From contig NC_092406.1 in NCBI RefSeq assembly GCF_009017415.1, forward strand, positions 5,270,001-5,334,000: a stretch of DNA of 64,000 bases, in the 5' to 3' direction. The notes beneath the pieces are model-generated. The model was not told the DNA's origin. It made no database searches and saw nothing but the letters and a program-made list of their open reading frames with translations. Positions 44,650 to 58,008 of the stretch are shown piece by piece. The position numbers and the translations under genes were made by a program. Position 1 is the stretch's first letter. Every line of letters starts with the position of its first letter. The DNA is from Aspergillus flavus (lineage: Eukaryota; Ascomycota; Eurotiomycetes; Eurotiales; Aspergillaceae).

Positions 44650-45550
44650 TGTGTCAATCCGTCTGAATTTCTCCGACGAAGCTTTTTTTAATCGCCTTGG
44701 GTATCAAAAATTATCAATGTTGAGTATAAAGTAACAACCCTCCTGCGGCGTTATCTCCAGAAAACGCGGTTCACGTGATGCACCTTTCTTCGCGTCTGCC
44801 AAGACTTCTATGTTTATCGGAGTACAACAATCCAATGCTAGCTCGCTGTCGTAAGATACTTTCGATGGGGAAATACTAAGAGTGTGGGTGTAGTATAGAT
44901 GTAGCATGAATATTTGTAATTAGAAAATTGACGTAGGACTGGAGCTTAGCAATCGGACATGGGAGATTACTACGTAACTACTAGTACTATATCTTTAAAC
45001 TGTTCTGTCTCTACTGCAGAGAATATATTCCTTGTATACCAAATGGTCATTACTGCTAATGATACTATGCCAACTCCACGTGAGACAATGCTTCGAGTGC
45101 ATTTTGAAACCAAACATCAGAGAACCCCCGCCAAAAGCTCAATCTTACCAAGATAAGCACGATTGCTTTTAGGGAGTAATCATAGAAACATGACATAGTA
45201 TTTACTAGATAGTGAATTGGTATCTCTGAATCACAAAAGTCGGCGCAACTCTATGCGAGTGAACGATTGACAAAGAACTATCATACATAATCAGAACCAA
45301 CAGTTTGCCACCTTGGGAATCAATATCGGCGAGCTTAAGAAAAAAAATATATTAGAAACAAAGAAACCGCCTCCAGAAGGGATATCACTAAGTCATTTAG
45401 ATCTGTACGCCTTGGAACTCCAGCATCAAGATGTTCAATTTAAACAGGGAGCCAATCCGAGAACAAAGACGACGCACATCTCCATTAGGAAGTTCGTCGA
45501 GCTCGTCGTTTTCATCACATTCATCAGACTCGAAATAGATCTTGGTTATC
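44650..45550. other. Intergenic, no supported gene
   Basis: Upstream of psf1 and downstream of the HMG-box gene. Small frames at 44704, 44959 and 45313 carry no recognisable motif. Confidence 0.5.
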
Positions 45551-45551
45551 C

Positions 45552-47155
45552 CTAAAACGCAGCAGGTTGAGGGTTAATCCAATGTTCAAACTCGGTACCG
45601 GAGGTGTCCATGGTCCCATCATGGCCTGGCTCCCATGCCTCGCGACCATCCACCATCGGTTGCATACCCGGCGTGAAAGCCGCGCCAGCTACATAGGGTA
45701 CCGTAGTCGGCGGTAGCGACGAGGCAGCAGCGTAGTTGTTGCTTGCATGCGAGTCTTGCCAGATGGGATGATAGTGAGTATTGCCGTAGGGTTGACCCCC
45801 TCCCCCATTGTTCGGGTTGCCTTGGAAGCCGAGCAGCTGTGGATCTAGCTGACCATCGGCACCGGCTCCCGGTGCAGGGACAGAGGTCTGAGGCTGAAGA
45901 AGTTCATGGTGAGTAGCACCTGGTAGGCCAGCCAAAGCCGTTGAAGAAGAATATTGGAGATCTTGCATGTCAACTCTGTTGACGCGGACATCTTCCACAT
46001 GGGAGCCTAGGAGGCTCTGATGGATCGATTGCTGGAGGTACTGGGTTGGTTCTGGTGGTGAGGGAGGTAGCATGCCTGGGGCTGGCCTACCGGGGTTGGT
46101 TGTTTGCCAGGAAGAGCTGAGGTAACCAGCGGGCATGCCATGCTCCATAAAACCTATAGGGGTTGAGTCACGACTGCCCCATCCGCTTTCCATTTCTGAT
46201 GTGCTCATGGTACGGGGCGTCTGCCCCAAGCCAGGACTAGAATCAGGTGTATGGTCCAGGCGACTGTTGCGACGGTCATCACCTCTTCGATGGTCCTTCT
46301 TTGGAGAGAACCTGTATCCGGGGTGCGCCTTGACATGGTTCTTCTTTTCGATGTTCGCTAGGACTTCAAACTTATTGCGAATCTCTGGTGGCTCCATCTT
46401 CCAGCTGTGGCCCACAGCCACGGACACTACTTGATGGTTGTTCTGTCCCAGCCACTTCTTGGTTCTCTCGGTATATGCTGACCGGTAGAGCATAAAGGAA
46501 TTCATAGGTCTGGCAACTTTCCCATTCTTTTTGGTGACTTCCTGGCGACGGACCTCGATGGGTCGATGTACCCAACTTTCCATATCCCTGATGGGAACAT
46601 GGGTCAGGTGCTTGGTCAACTCGCTCAACGGGCCGGGTAACGAAGGGCCATCTCCAGCATGCAGTGTTTTGGGCTTACGAGCACCGCTACCTCTGCCGCT
46701 CTTTGCCTTTCGATTGGCAGATCTTTGAGGCCATGCAGATGAAGTTCGCTCTGCGACGATGCACTCATCCGAGGTAGACGGTGGTGTGTTGACTTGAATG
46801 CTATGGGCCGCCATCTGAGAAGGGATTAGCCTGAAAACAGACGGATACACAGGACCACTAGGAGACTCCAGTAAAAGGAAGTGCTTACCGGCTGTTGTAA
46901 ATAACCGTTGTTGGCAAGATACCGGGGGGGATTTGATGATTCGAAAGCCTGGCAGAGGTCAGCGTGGCGCAACAAGTGGTGACTCTAGTTCTGAATGCTT
47001 ACCACAGCCTGCTGTGTATGGTCCATGGTCATTCCGACTCCTAGTATGTCGTCGTGTGCGTATAATGGGTGAATGATTCCGCAGCTTTCCCGGTGAGGTT
47101 CAGGAGTGGGATGTCCGTCTGAGTGAGGCGGAGATGGCAGTTGGCCGCGAACCAT
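45552..47155 (-). CDS. HMG-box transcription factor, 491 aa
   Basis: Three exons: 47155..47003, 46948..46889 and 46814..45552, with introns of 54 and 74 bp. Exon 1 starts MVRGQLPSPPHSDGHPTPEP and exon 2 adds AFESSNPPRYLANNGYLQQP. The HMG box lies around residues 172-242: ARPMNSFMLYRSAYTERTKK, NNHQVVSVAVGHSWKMEP, KFEVLANIEKKNHVKAHPGY. The pattern is of the sequence-specific MATA/SOX-like class that binds the minor groove. The Pro/Gln/Gly-rich C-terminus (250 residues) probably activates transcription. Related fungal proteins act in mating or sexual development, but I cannot say which orthologue this is. The second ATG at 46814 would give a 421-aa form that still includes the box. Confidence 0.88.
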
Positions 47156-47159
47156 GCTC

Positions 47160-48700
47160 ACTGTAGCTACACCTATATTGTGTTTGATGGTGGAGAGTAA
47201 GGTGGCACCCTTAGAAGTAAGACAGGAAAACAGTGTAGCCACTTTGCAAGGTGATTGTTGCGACAGAGCCAGATGTCTCTTTCTGGTCTGTCCAATGTTG
47301 TACCGCTCAAATCCGGAAGCAGTGCTCCAGATCAGTAGCGGGGTAGATGGAACTTGCTGAAGGAGAAGGGACAGATTCCTTCAGAAGAATGCAGAGCAAG
47401 TCGAAAGGTAGAGAGATATTCAGTGAATATGTAGAGGAACTTGTAGCCCACTTGGGAAGAATCTCTCGTGTTTGGCAGTCGTTCAATGGATAGGAATGGA
47501 GATCCGAGTGAGTATGAAAGCAAGGGACAAGGCAGTGAGACCTGTAGCCCTTTTAACGATTAATCAGTGGGGTAGCCGTGGAAAGGGAAAAGGGGAACAG
47601 TCCGAGACAAAAGAAGAATAGAATTGAGGAAGACGGTGATTGAGAGAGGGTTCGTGGGTGAAATGTGAAGGGAGGAGAATGAAGCCACCAGGGCAAGAGT
47701 GGAATGAATGATTGCTTTATCGCTTGGAGATCTACAGAGGAAAAGCACACGATATAAGTAAAGGATAGGACGGGGCAAGAGCGGCACGTTAAGGGAAAGA
47801 TATCAGTGGGACGCATGATGTTGCAGACAGCCGTTCTGGATGGTGGTCGATGCTAGCCATAGGCCATGAATAGCGGCTGAAACCCTGGCTCAAGCTAAAT
47901 TAGGAGAATAAAAATAATTTAAAAAAAATAATGGACCAAAAAATAAATTATTATTTAAAAAAATAAAACACATAAAAAAAGACGCAGAATAGTAACGTAC
48001 ACTGTGGGCGGCGGCAGTGTTAGTTTGATTTTTTGAAATTTCTTTTATTAATATTATTTTTATTATTTCCCACTTTCCAATCTCCAGATTGCGCACTAAG
48101 TGGTGACGGTGAGGCCTTTGTTCCAGTATGTCGGGACCTGAGGAGACATGGGTGCAGGTGATGTGGTTGATACATTGGGGGAGGGCTTTTTTCTTCTTTT
48201 TCTTTTTCTTTTTCTTTTCTGTCTTTTTTGATTATTTTCTCCCATTCTTACTTTTCTCTTTCCTTCATTTTTTAATTGAAATCTTATTGGATGGGGACCC
48301 TATTATGTTGGTCCCTCACCCTCAATATAGAAATCGTTCCTTTCTTATGTGCGCATTTCTCACACAGTTTCCTTCTTTATATTGTCTCTGTCTGCAAACT
48401 AGATACACCAGTGGTTCCAAAATAGCCCCTCCTGCTCTTTGCCCCCTTTGTGCCAAATTCAGAATCCATGAAATTGTGTTGGAGATCTTGCAATGGTTGA
48501 AAGAGAAGAAAAAGCTCCTGTTGTTGCGGATTCTTTTACCGGATGCGGGTGAAGAGATCAAGCCAGGAGGAACCGTTTTAGAACTAGACAGCACACTATC
48601 TTCTCTCCGGAGGTTTACTCCTAATAATAATAATCATAAGTATAATAGTAATAGTAACAGGACTAGTCGTACGTAGCTGTGGAAGGGTGGGTTGGTCAAT
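47160..48700. other. Upstream region of the HMG-box gene, no further gene
   Basis: Pyrimidine-rich on the minus strand around 47575-47700, consistent with a leader. A T/CT-rich run at 48188-48226 underlies a 182-codon plus frame with Phe runs that was rejected. Confidence 0.45.
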
Positions 48701-51700
48701 AGAGTTCGCTGCCACTCCAACGTCCAAGCATCGTTGCACAAAAATCCTCCTTTTGCCCTTGAGAATCAGGATATTCATTACCTCCCTACAGTCGTAAGAT
48801 CTTCTGTGACCCTATACAGAACCAGCAACCTCCGTTCGCGATTCAGCGGGAAAATCCCTAGAGCGATGGCTGATGGCTGACAGGCCTGGCCGGAAATGTA
48901 GACCTATCATCCCGTATCGAACTTGGAACGATCAGGTGTGAGTGACAAACCAATTTGATCATAATTGAATGTTCATGGCGACACGGGAAATCGATCAATT
49001 TTGAATCCCCCGGTCTCGTTGGAGCATCATCGAATCAGGAAGACGAGAAATGTATCTCCCTGACTCATTCGTTCTTCATGTCCAACTCCGCTGTCTAAAT
49101 TTCAAACTTGTCAGATTCTCCACTAGTCGGAGATCTGATAGACTAGTCTGGAACTACCGCCTATCTCAGCAGTATAGCAATTCTGCCTCTCTTTATTTTC
49201 TGTGTCTGGATGACAGAAGAGAGGAGTGATTAAAGTTTCTCCTGGGGTATATCAAAGGCCGATATAGGAGTTCCATGGGAGCCCATTCACCGAAAAAGTA
49301 TGTACAGTAGGATGACGGGACAGCAGCCTCTTCACCCATCGGAAGCACACTCATGGAGAAGTAAATCGTGCGAATACAACCACGGTACCCTGCTTAATCA
49401 TTCCTCCCGCACGTTGTGTGTACCCGCCATATGTACACAGAGAGTGATCCCGTACTGCTTTCTCCACAGTAGAACCAGTAGATCATCGCTAGTAAGAACC
49501 TTACCAGGCCGGACTTGCCATCACAAGGATGGCATCGACGGTGCGCATGGGAAGAGCTCGATGAGGAAGAATCTGTTGGGCTCAGCGGATCGGGTGCTGG
49601 CAGTTCCATGTTTGAAATGGTTCCAAACGGGACCAAACGGGGTTTACCAATTTCCCCATCGTGTCTCTCATTTCGCCCTCATTGGTATCAGATGAATCAG
49701 TGTGCAGAAGGAGGCATCTGGTCAAATCTTCTGGAGGCATCATCGATCGTTGGATATTCCAAATACTCTCGCTCTATAGTTCCCATCTGGGAACGGGCAG
49801 CTCGCAGAAAAAGAGATATTGGTACCTTGGTTAGAATTACTGACACTGATTCAGCTCACTTTAACTTAAATTAACTTCTTACCTATTCGGAAGTGTGCCC
49901 GTGCCGTCGAGAGTTTTGGTTGTATACTAATTAGCTTCCAGTAGAAGGAATATGGAATGGATTGAAGCCTCGACCTTTCCTGTCTTAACGTACAGGTTTG
50001 GAAAAGTACTAGACGTAGTATGATCACATACAACAGCGCCACTACACGTTCATTGGTTCGACCATTGGTCGGATTGAAGTATCCGACCCGTTCAGACTGG
50101 TCGACCTGGGAGGTAGATCATGGGAGCCTGCTACTAGCGCACTGACACAGCCAATCGCCCCACTGTAATTAATTCACTTTTACCACAGTACAAGCCTTAC
50201 ACTTAGCGTGGTTAACTATCCTGCCGTTTTTAGATTAGTGCTGCCTTTTATCTGCGATCGACAGGCTGATATTCCCATTGGGGCTAGACCCAAGAGAAAT
50301 GACAGCTTCGACCAGCCCAAATTCATCTGCATATCCCCGCGCCCCTTACCCCCAGTACTATGCATGCTACTAGTATATAGTATCCTTGGCATTAAAAGGT
50401 GGATGTTGGTTGGGTGCCTATTGGTGATTCATGAGATTTTCTTTTCCTACCGTAGACAAATAGGGAAAAGCACCGCCATGGGCGTTCCTGACTCTTGGAT
50501 ACTTTTTGATCACGTGAGGACAGGGATCATGGGGCAAAGCCTCCCCATGTTTTCCAGTGTTCATGTTGGCTGTTGGACCAACCAAGTGATTATGACTGTC
50601 TCTCTCATGATTGCTTTTGATCCTTCCCACAGCTAAAATCATGGGTTACCTTCGCCGATCAGATGCGAGTGGCGAAGGGTCATACAAGTGTCGTACTAAT
50701 TTACAATTGATTTGATTTGACTGCCGCACGCAGCTCTGACGTGCGTCGAGGTTGTCACTTCTTGATAGTAGGACAGTATCACGCAAGTCTGGGGATGGAA
50801 TGGACGCAACTACAACGTCTACTAGTATTCCCAACCCCCTTCTCTTTCGTTCTTGAGAACCTTTCCCCAACTTGTGTACCGGTCGCTATTTTTGACAACA
50901 CCGACGAGCCCAATGCAGCTAATGCTGACCGCCTACTTCTAGATTAGTCCTCAATTGATCCCTATCATGACGATCATCGCTGGATGGGAAGGAGGCGCAA
51001 GTTACCAAACTTACCTGGTGCCCTACGGTGATCTACCGCCGTCAAGCGGGAGGATTGACTTCGGCGGAGGGGGATGGCTTGCGCAGGAACCGCAGGGGCT
51101 CGAGTTCGATTTCTTTGTTCCCTCGGAGTGATCCTTTGGTCCACTGAAGCCATAGAAGTCCAATGGAAGCTGCGTTGGCTTCTACACAAACGTTGAATTA
51201 CCTTATCTTATCGGAGTGGTCTCACTCGGTGAGTTCTAGTGTATGCGAGCAGTCGGCGAAAGTGGACACAACTGCTTGGGTTGATTCACGATCTCGACCA
51301 GGCTGTAGACTGAACCCGTCCATCTCATCACGATTGCAGACTCTTCTAGTGAAACCATGGGAGCTTGATCATTAACAAAAGCAACACCATGTCGCCTCAA
51401 AACGGGTTGCGTAACCCGACTTAGCACCTTCTCCTTCGCAGCGTGGTGTCACCTGCATATTTTCAATATGACAGCAAAGGATCAACATCAGGGATCTGAG
51501 CAACGACTAACCCCCTCCAGGACAGCCCCCCCCCCCCCCCCCCCCCCCCCGGTTCGATCTTCTTCTGGAAAATTACTTGCTTGATTTACGCCAAGAAGCC
51601 AACCTTTCCAAATCCGTCAGTGTTCTCACTTGGGCCTCTCCTCTTGGGGTGTCCAGACTGGCCAGGTTCATGTTTCAAACGCCCCAGGGACCTGAACATC

Positions 51701-54700
51701 TGGTCGGGTGACTGGAACTGACCCTTAGGATCTCAACTGACATAGACATCGTGTTTCACCTTGAGATTGAGGGCGTTCTTAAGACTGTGAGATATAATGT
51801 CTGGAGTCCGCATTGTATCTAAGAATATCTACTCTATGCTTACTGCGCCTCTTTATCTGCCTCATGCACGTTTCATAACATCTTCATGCGTGTTGTTTAT
51901 TGTCAATTTATTTTTGGACATGACAATAGCCAACATGAAAGAGCATGGAGCACGCGAGAGGGTGAGGACATGAAGAGTTGAAAGAGCTAGTCATGATGGT
52001 GCGCCGCAGATCAAGCGAATGGTAGGGCCGATCTCGACGGCACGGACTACTGCCTATTACTATCTTCGGACACGAACCTTTCCGTCCCAACCATGGAACT
52101 TCAAGTCCAAGTGGGGATGCGGCAGAAAGTCAAAGTATTCGAAGAGCAACTAAATGTGTCCCAGCAAGCCAGTGGCGTATTGTCTCTCTTTCCATCTGGT
52201 GAAAAGTGAGATAGAGGCCCCCGAACCTTCTTACAGCTGCGAATCAATTGCTTCATAGTACTTCGTTGGACTTGTGAGGGAACCGGCGGGGCCCAGACTG
52301 GGAGCAAATGTTGCTTCCTTAGATCCCTTACTAGGTGATTCAATTGCTGTCAGTGGGTATTACCTGTTCATATTATTGGTGAGATCTTTCTTAGGGGCCG
52401 TCATGCAGCTGTCAAGATCTATCCCCGATCATAGAAGCATACCTATAAGTGCCGTGTCACCGGCCAACACAGCGATGTGACTATACTGTCAACCTTCCTA
52501 GAGGCTGGACGCGAAACGTGGTGCAATACATAAGGATTGTCGGTCGAAAGAAGTCCACAATGGGGCAAACTACATGCATCCAGTGTTCACCGCGCTAAAC
52601 TCGGCGACAAACTTCATGGCTTGGAGGCTATTTCTAATGATGTTCACTAACATTCCACTAATACTTGATGGTAGGACGTATAGTACCTAGTCAAGTGGTA
52701 TGTGGGACAAGTAATAACCCAACTGGAGTTATCGAGGTGATTGGCTAATCCTGGACTTACGCAGCAGGACAGGTGAGGTAAACGTGGAGGGATCGGATAC
52801 CGAGGCAAAGGATATTGGCTGACTCGATCAATGAACTGATATGCAGTACCACTGTCAAGCAGGAAGTCGGGCGTCCGTCATCAACTAAACTCGAAATGTC
52901 GCACGGGAGGCAGGTTTTGCTCGTAAGGATCATCCACGCTCACCAGCTTCAGTAGTGATTTGTGGTCCTGCACAGCACTGTCCAACAGTTTGACTCCAGC
53001 ATGAGGTCACTGGTTCGAATAAGGATGCCCCGCGTGGGGCATTTCCGGCTGGTTTTGGACCGTTAGGTATGGAGTCCGTGGCGGAAACCAGGTAGCCACG
53101 CAGTAACAGAACGCTAAGCTCGACGGACGTGAAGGGTGCAGTTTTGATTAGACCATCAAATAGCACAAAACAGATGCACCGAGCATATGTCGTCCCACGG
53201 ACCTCGACTCCTCGGACGTCATGTCGCACAGAGGGGAGCGTTCACCAGAGGTATGTACCAATCTGTATAGCCACGAGAGTGCCCGTGTTGAGGTGGACAG
53301 CTATCACCTGATACAATACAGATACGCCCAGGCCAGTATATCAATATGTTCAGACCCTAATCAAGAACGCACAGTCTAGACCTTGCGAATGGGCATGAGC
53401 ACTGACGCAGGGATTCGCGCAAAGTCGAACACTGGTACAGGTGGATCCCATACCCCACTGGTATTGTCATTACGATCCACCACTGAACCAGAGTCTCCAG
53501 GACGAGGTACCCTAAAGTAACCTCGATTTGGGTGAGTTGCTTAAACCATAATAAGTAACATCTCTGTCGACCATATCGATCACCTGCCCTTTTCGACTCC
53601 ACCGAGAGTCTTTTATTGGGCCAAATTCATGATATGGCACGACCGATACGCCCTCTCAATGGCGAGCGCTTGTCTGTTTCTGCCGCGTTTTGCAATTGGT
53701 CTGCGTGTCGCGTACGGCGTTTACCGATTGGCTATATGACTGAGGATCCACTTGATAGTTTCTACGTACAGAGCGAGTCCAAGGTACCTTACCTACTACT
53801 TTGGTCCATGATGTTCAGATGTTCGGCGACCTCAGGTATACAACTGGAGCCCGTTCGCCATAGTAGCAGGTGGCCGATACCTTCTTAGGAACAGGTCTTC
53901 TCGCGGAATAGCGACTATTCCAACCTTTGCCTCCTACTTACTAGTAGAGGAGGAGGCACTACCCCAGGCAATGTATAGGACCAGATATGGGCCTAGTTAA
54001 GATCAGCACCTGGACAGGGGCGGCAGATAAGACAAGTTAAGCTAATTCACGTAATATAGCCAAGTTTAGGAAAAAGTTGCTTCCTCCTACGGAGTACTAA
54101 GCCTGTATCGCTATCTGACCCATGTGGTGAGCGGTCCATGCCGCTAGTTGGTTACATCGAACGCATATCCATAACCCACCAAGTTAGAGTAGCTGACGCT
54201 CTCATTTGCAGCCTGGGGGGATGGGATGTCACCCTCTTCTGGGCTAATTAGTCCCAGGCCAAGTTCCGCGGCTATTGCGGAAGGCATCAACACCAGTTCC
54301 GCTCAGTGGCGTACACTTCGCCCATGAGTTTCCCTTCGGAGTCCGCCGTGCTCAGTGGCAAGATATAGAGGCATCAACAAGAATCCTCTGAGTGTGGGAT
54401 CAGCTTATCAATGAAGGTTTGTATAAGCTGCATAGTGTTGAGCCTCTAAGTTTTAACTATTTCTTTATAACGAGTGCTAATATGCCGGTCTGTCATAGTA
54501 GAGAAATCGGACCTCATCCCTATCTATACCGCGATCAACATATTGCTCTAACATACAGTGCTATAGCTAATAATTACCCCTTTGAGCAGCACATGAGAGA
54601 CGCCGTGGGGGAAAAAAAAGTAAAAAAAAAAGAAAGCCACATACCTATGATACCTGTCCACACGGAAATTCCAGACCCTAACGGCAGCACCGCCCCTGAC

Positions 54701-57700
54701 TGGCCGGACTATATCGGGTTCCATACTTTAAAATGTCGATTTGGTCCAATGAAACCCGCAAAAAAAGCGGACCAAGCGGGATATGACACCGATAATCGCG
54801 GGAACATTAAAATTAAGCGCTGACAGCATCTGTGACCCCGTTAACGGTGGGCTGAGAAAGTGACAGCCCATCACAAGTAGTTGGTCGATAGCATGTGGTA
54901 TTATGCCCTATGCCAACGTCACTCCCCTTCAACGTGATCTTCTCAAGCCCTCCACTAACCTGATTAAGCTATCTGATATTAACTTCCCAGTTGTCTTGTA
55001 ACCGTAGTATACTCCGTCTCTAAATTTTTCTCCACTTTCGTTACGCTCAACTCCACACCCTCCATATCTGAGAAAAATAGAACCTGACAAGACGTTGCCC
55101 AGCATCGAACCGGAATACTAACTCCGGCATCGGGGGAGGAACAGACATCTGACGCAACCATTTGTGCTGCTGTTAGCTGTTAACCTTCGAGACACCCCTC
55201 ATACCATATCAAGACAAACTAATCCCTATACATATGGAACTTCGCTTGGCAATGACTGTGTCCATACGGATATCCCCGGCCCGTACGAGACAACTGAATC
55301 TAAAATAGTTTTTCCAAGGGTGGCCCAGCAGACGTGCATCGCTAGCGTTTGGTGTCTTGATCTTGTTTTTTGCGCCTTACCCCCCACGCCCCTTGCTGAG
55401 CACGTTCTCAATGTGCCTCCTCTAAACATGATAGGAAAAAGAAAAGAAAGAAAAGCAAAACATGCCAAGTCGAACACAGTCCATTAAGCTACAAGACATC
55501 CACATAGTTAACTACCTTCCTTAAGTTAAGGTATCTAATAGTACTGATTCAATGCCCCTCATTCAACTTTTGGTAGAATACGGGGGAACGAAGTTCATAA
55601 TAAAAGATGATTTGTCATCCCTTTCCCGAAGCCGACGCACCAAGAAACAATTAGGCACCAAATTCCCGAAGGATCATGATCCACGATCAGGAACAACGCC
55701 CGTTGTTCCGATCACGATCGAGACACACCTTAAGTCCGGCTCCGACTCCGATATACGGTACCTCCCAATAAACCCACGCCCCCAATTTCCCCAAACATCT
55801 AGATTTCCCATGAAGAGTACATCCTCCGAGCATGTCCGTGAGCCAAAAAGGCTGCCGCTCTTCGAATCCAAACCCAAACCCATGAAGAAGATCCATCCGG
55901 TGCCTCCGATACCGTCCAGTTGTTAAAGTTCATAGCGCTGATTCAGCGGGTGAGCTTACGGGTCCAATCAGCGATATTCCCTGTCTCCGGCTTTCCCATT
56001 GTGGTTAAGGCATCGAGACGGGCACCGTGACCCGGAGCCCCACGTTTCCTGATTCGGGCACTTGAGCCCTTGAGCCCTGAGATGAACATACCTCCTCGGA
56101 GGTACCAACTGAACCTATACTACATAGGTGTATCCAACCCGTACCAGAAATAAACACATCCCCCTCCAACAGCCAAGACCCCGATCAACGAACTCCAATC
56201 CAAATTTTGCATAACAAACTCCATTTACAATAGGTACTAAGTTTCCAAATTCCCATTCCAGTCCTCTCTCATTCCCCGCCAGTCAAATCGCACCCTCAAG
56301 TCAATAACATCACTTCATTGGGCAGCCCTAAGGCAAGATAGTTCTCTTTCCCCCTTCTACAATTATAATATCCACATTAAGTATTAAGGGTGCTATGTTG
56401 CGAGCCGCTAGTGGAGCAGACTTGAAGTTACGAACACTGACTCGTGATATTTTTGTAACAACTACAATCAATTTTGAGGATGATTGATTAGCCTTTTGGA
56501 TTTTATCGGGATTTGGAATATCTACCGTATTCTGTACATTTCGGTTTATGGGAAAGTATTGTCTGTGATGGGGTGTGGTTCTTTTTTTTTTTTTCTTCTT
56601 TTTTTTGGGGGTTTGTTTCTTACCTACTCCACGGTGGGCGAGGCTTAGCGGGTTGGTTGCTATTAAGTCTAACGTTTTGTTCTATGCTTATTGTCCCCGG
56701 GGGGGGGGGGGGGGGGGGGGTTGGGGTTATAGTTCATTCTCGTTTTCGTGTTATTGGGGGGAGGCTTAGATTGATTGATTGTTTGTTTGAATCATGAATG
56801 GCGTTTGTTTTACAGGGTATAGGATCTAGTTAGGTTGATCTGTTTGCTTGACTGAGTGCTTGATTATTGCGCTCGTTTGTAGGTACATACATAGTACACA
56901 GTACACTACATACAAGATTATGGACGTACAAGATAGGGATGTATATGTACACACGTACTTTGGTCACCTGGTCGTAATCTCAATGCGGGCGTCGGGATTA
57001 GAATTTTGATTCTAATCCCTGATCTGGATCTCTGCCTGATGCAAGGTTGTTTATATGAATCGCGGGATAGGCTGGATGCCACTGGCGTATTAGATGGCTG
57101 CATATGCCGAAGCTAAACAAGGTCGTGGACTATCACAATGTGATTGATACTTCGGTTGATTTCTCCCGTCTGTTGATGTACTTAGGCCAACGGATTCTTA
57201 CCCTCGTCTTTCCCCTGGGTCCTTTCTATTGTTATTGTTTCTTTAAGATTAGCCTAAAGGGAAGACGAACGGATCTAGTGTACAATTTCATAGTATTCTA
57301 CTATTCTATAGTAGGTGTCTAATATCATGCAAATTACTTTTCCTTGACCCGTGTGAGATCACCCATGTCACCCGCCCCTAGAAAATAACTCATATGCTGC
57401 GAACAGTTCTCCCTCTATGTATGGCATAACGCCTGACCACCCATCCCGGTTTGTGTTTTCGTAGTAGTTTTGATAAAAAGAGCACCGTCTCGTTCCCGAT
57501 CCGTTATGTAAGTATTAATACCTCTGTAAGAAGGGAAAAGTAAAATAGATAGTTTATCGACACATGACGTGCAGACGGAAGCCAACGATGCCTGAAATTC
57601 ATTCCAGGGTAATAGATAATGTGATCCAGAAGATTTGGTTGCCATCCCAACTGTGTCATGTTGCGGGCAATGTCCTGCAGAATATGGACATGTAATTCCA

Positions 57701-57980
57701 GAGGTCTTGTGTACTCTGCCGGTGCCGACCGCAATTGCTGGGGATATATTCTCCGGTCACGACATTCGCCATCACACAAAATTCTCCTGCACTGACCGTG
57801 TAACCTTGCCGATCGAGATCCAGTAAATCCAATAACCCAAAATAGACGTCAACCGACGTGACTGAGCCTCCCTCAATTGACCTAGCGATATATCTCCAGA
57901 TATAAACGCTCCACGAAGAGCCAAAAATCCCCAGCGATTGCGTTAGGCTGAAAACTAAGGAATATTGCAAGAGTAAAGCA
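48700..57980. other. Gene-poor block with C25 and G22 homopolymers
   Basis: Over 9 kb without a gene I can assign. Homopolymers occur at 51526-51550 (25 C) and 56699-56720 (22 G). TACGGAGTA occurs at 54088-54096. Frames at 49300-49695, 50208-50636, 54392-54823 and 55552-55926 are open but have no domain or splice-consistent partner; the last is the most protein-like. No transposase, reverse transcriptase, long terminal repeat or tRNA was recognised. Confidence 0.5.
55552..55926 (+). CDS. Doubtful hypothetical ORF, 124 codons
   Basis: An ATG-initiated frame rich in Pro, Ser and Lys, starting MPLIQLLVEYGGTKFIIKDD and ending KKIHPVPPIPSSC. It has no recognised domain and is accompanied by two open frames on the opposite strand, so low stop density alone may explain it. 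Kept only as a candidate. Confidence 0.15.
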   Translation: MPLIQLLVEYGGTKFIIKDDLSSLSRSRRTKKQLGTKFPKDHDPRSGTTPVVPITIETHLKSGSDSDIRYLPINPRPQFPQTSRFPMKSTSSEHVREPKRLPLFESKPKPMKKIHPVPPIPSSC

Positions 57981-58008
57981 TCTACGCATAGCGGCCAAAC
58001 CAGTTGCT

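Noticed and set aside
48128..48676. 182-codon ORF
   Set aside because: Phe-rich translation of a pyrimidine-rich stretch with no domain.
52940..53020. Possible tRNA around GGTTCGAATAA
   Set aside because: B-box-like heptamer present, but no T-stem, D-arm or acceptor stem can be formed.
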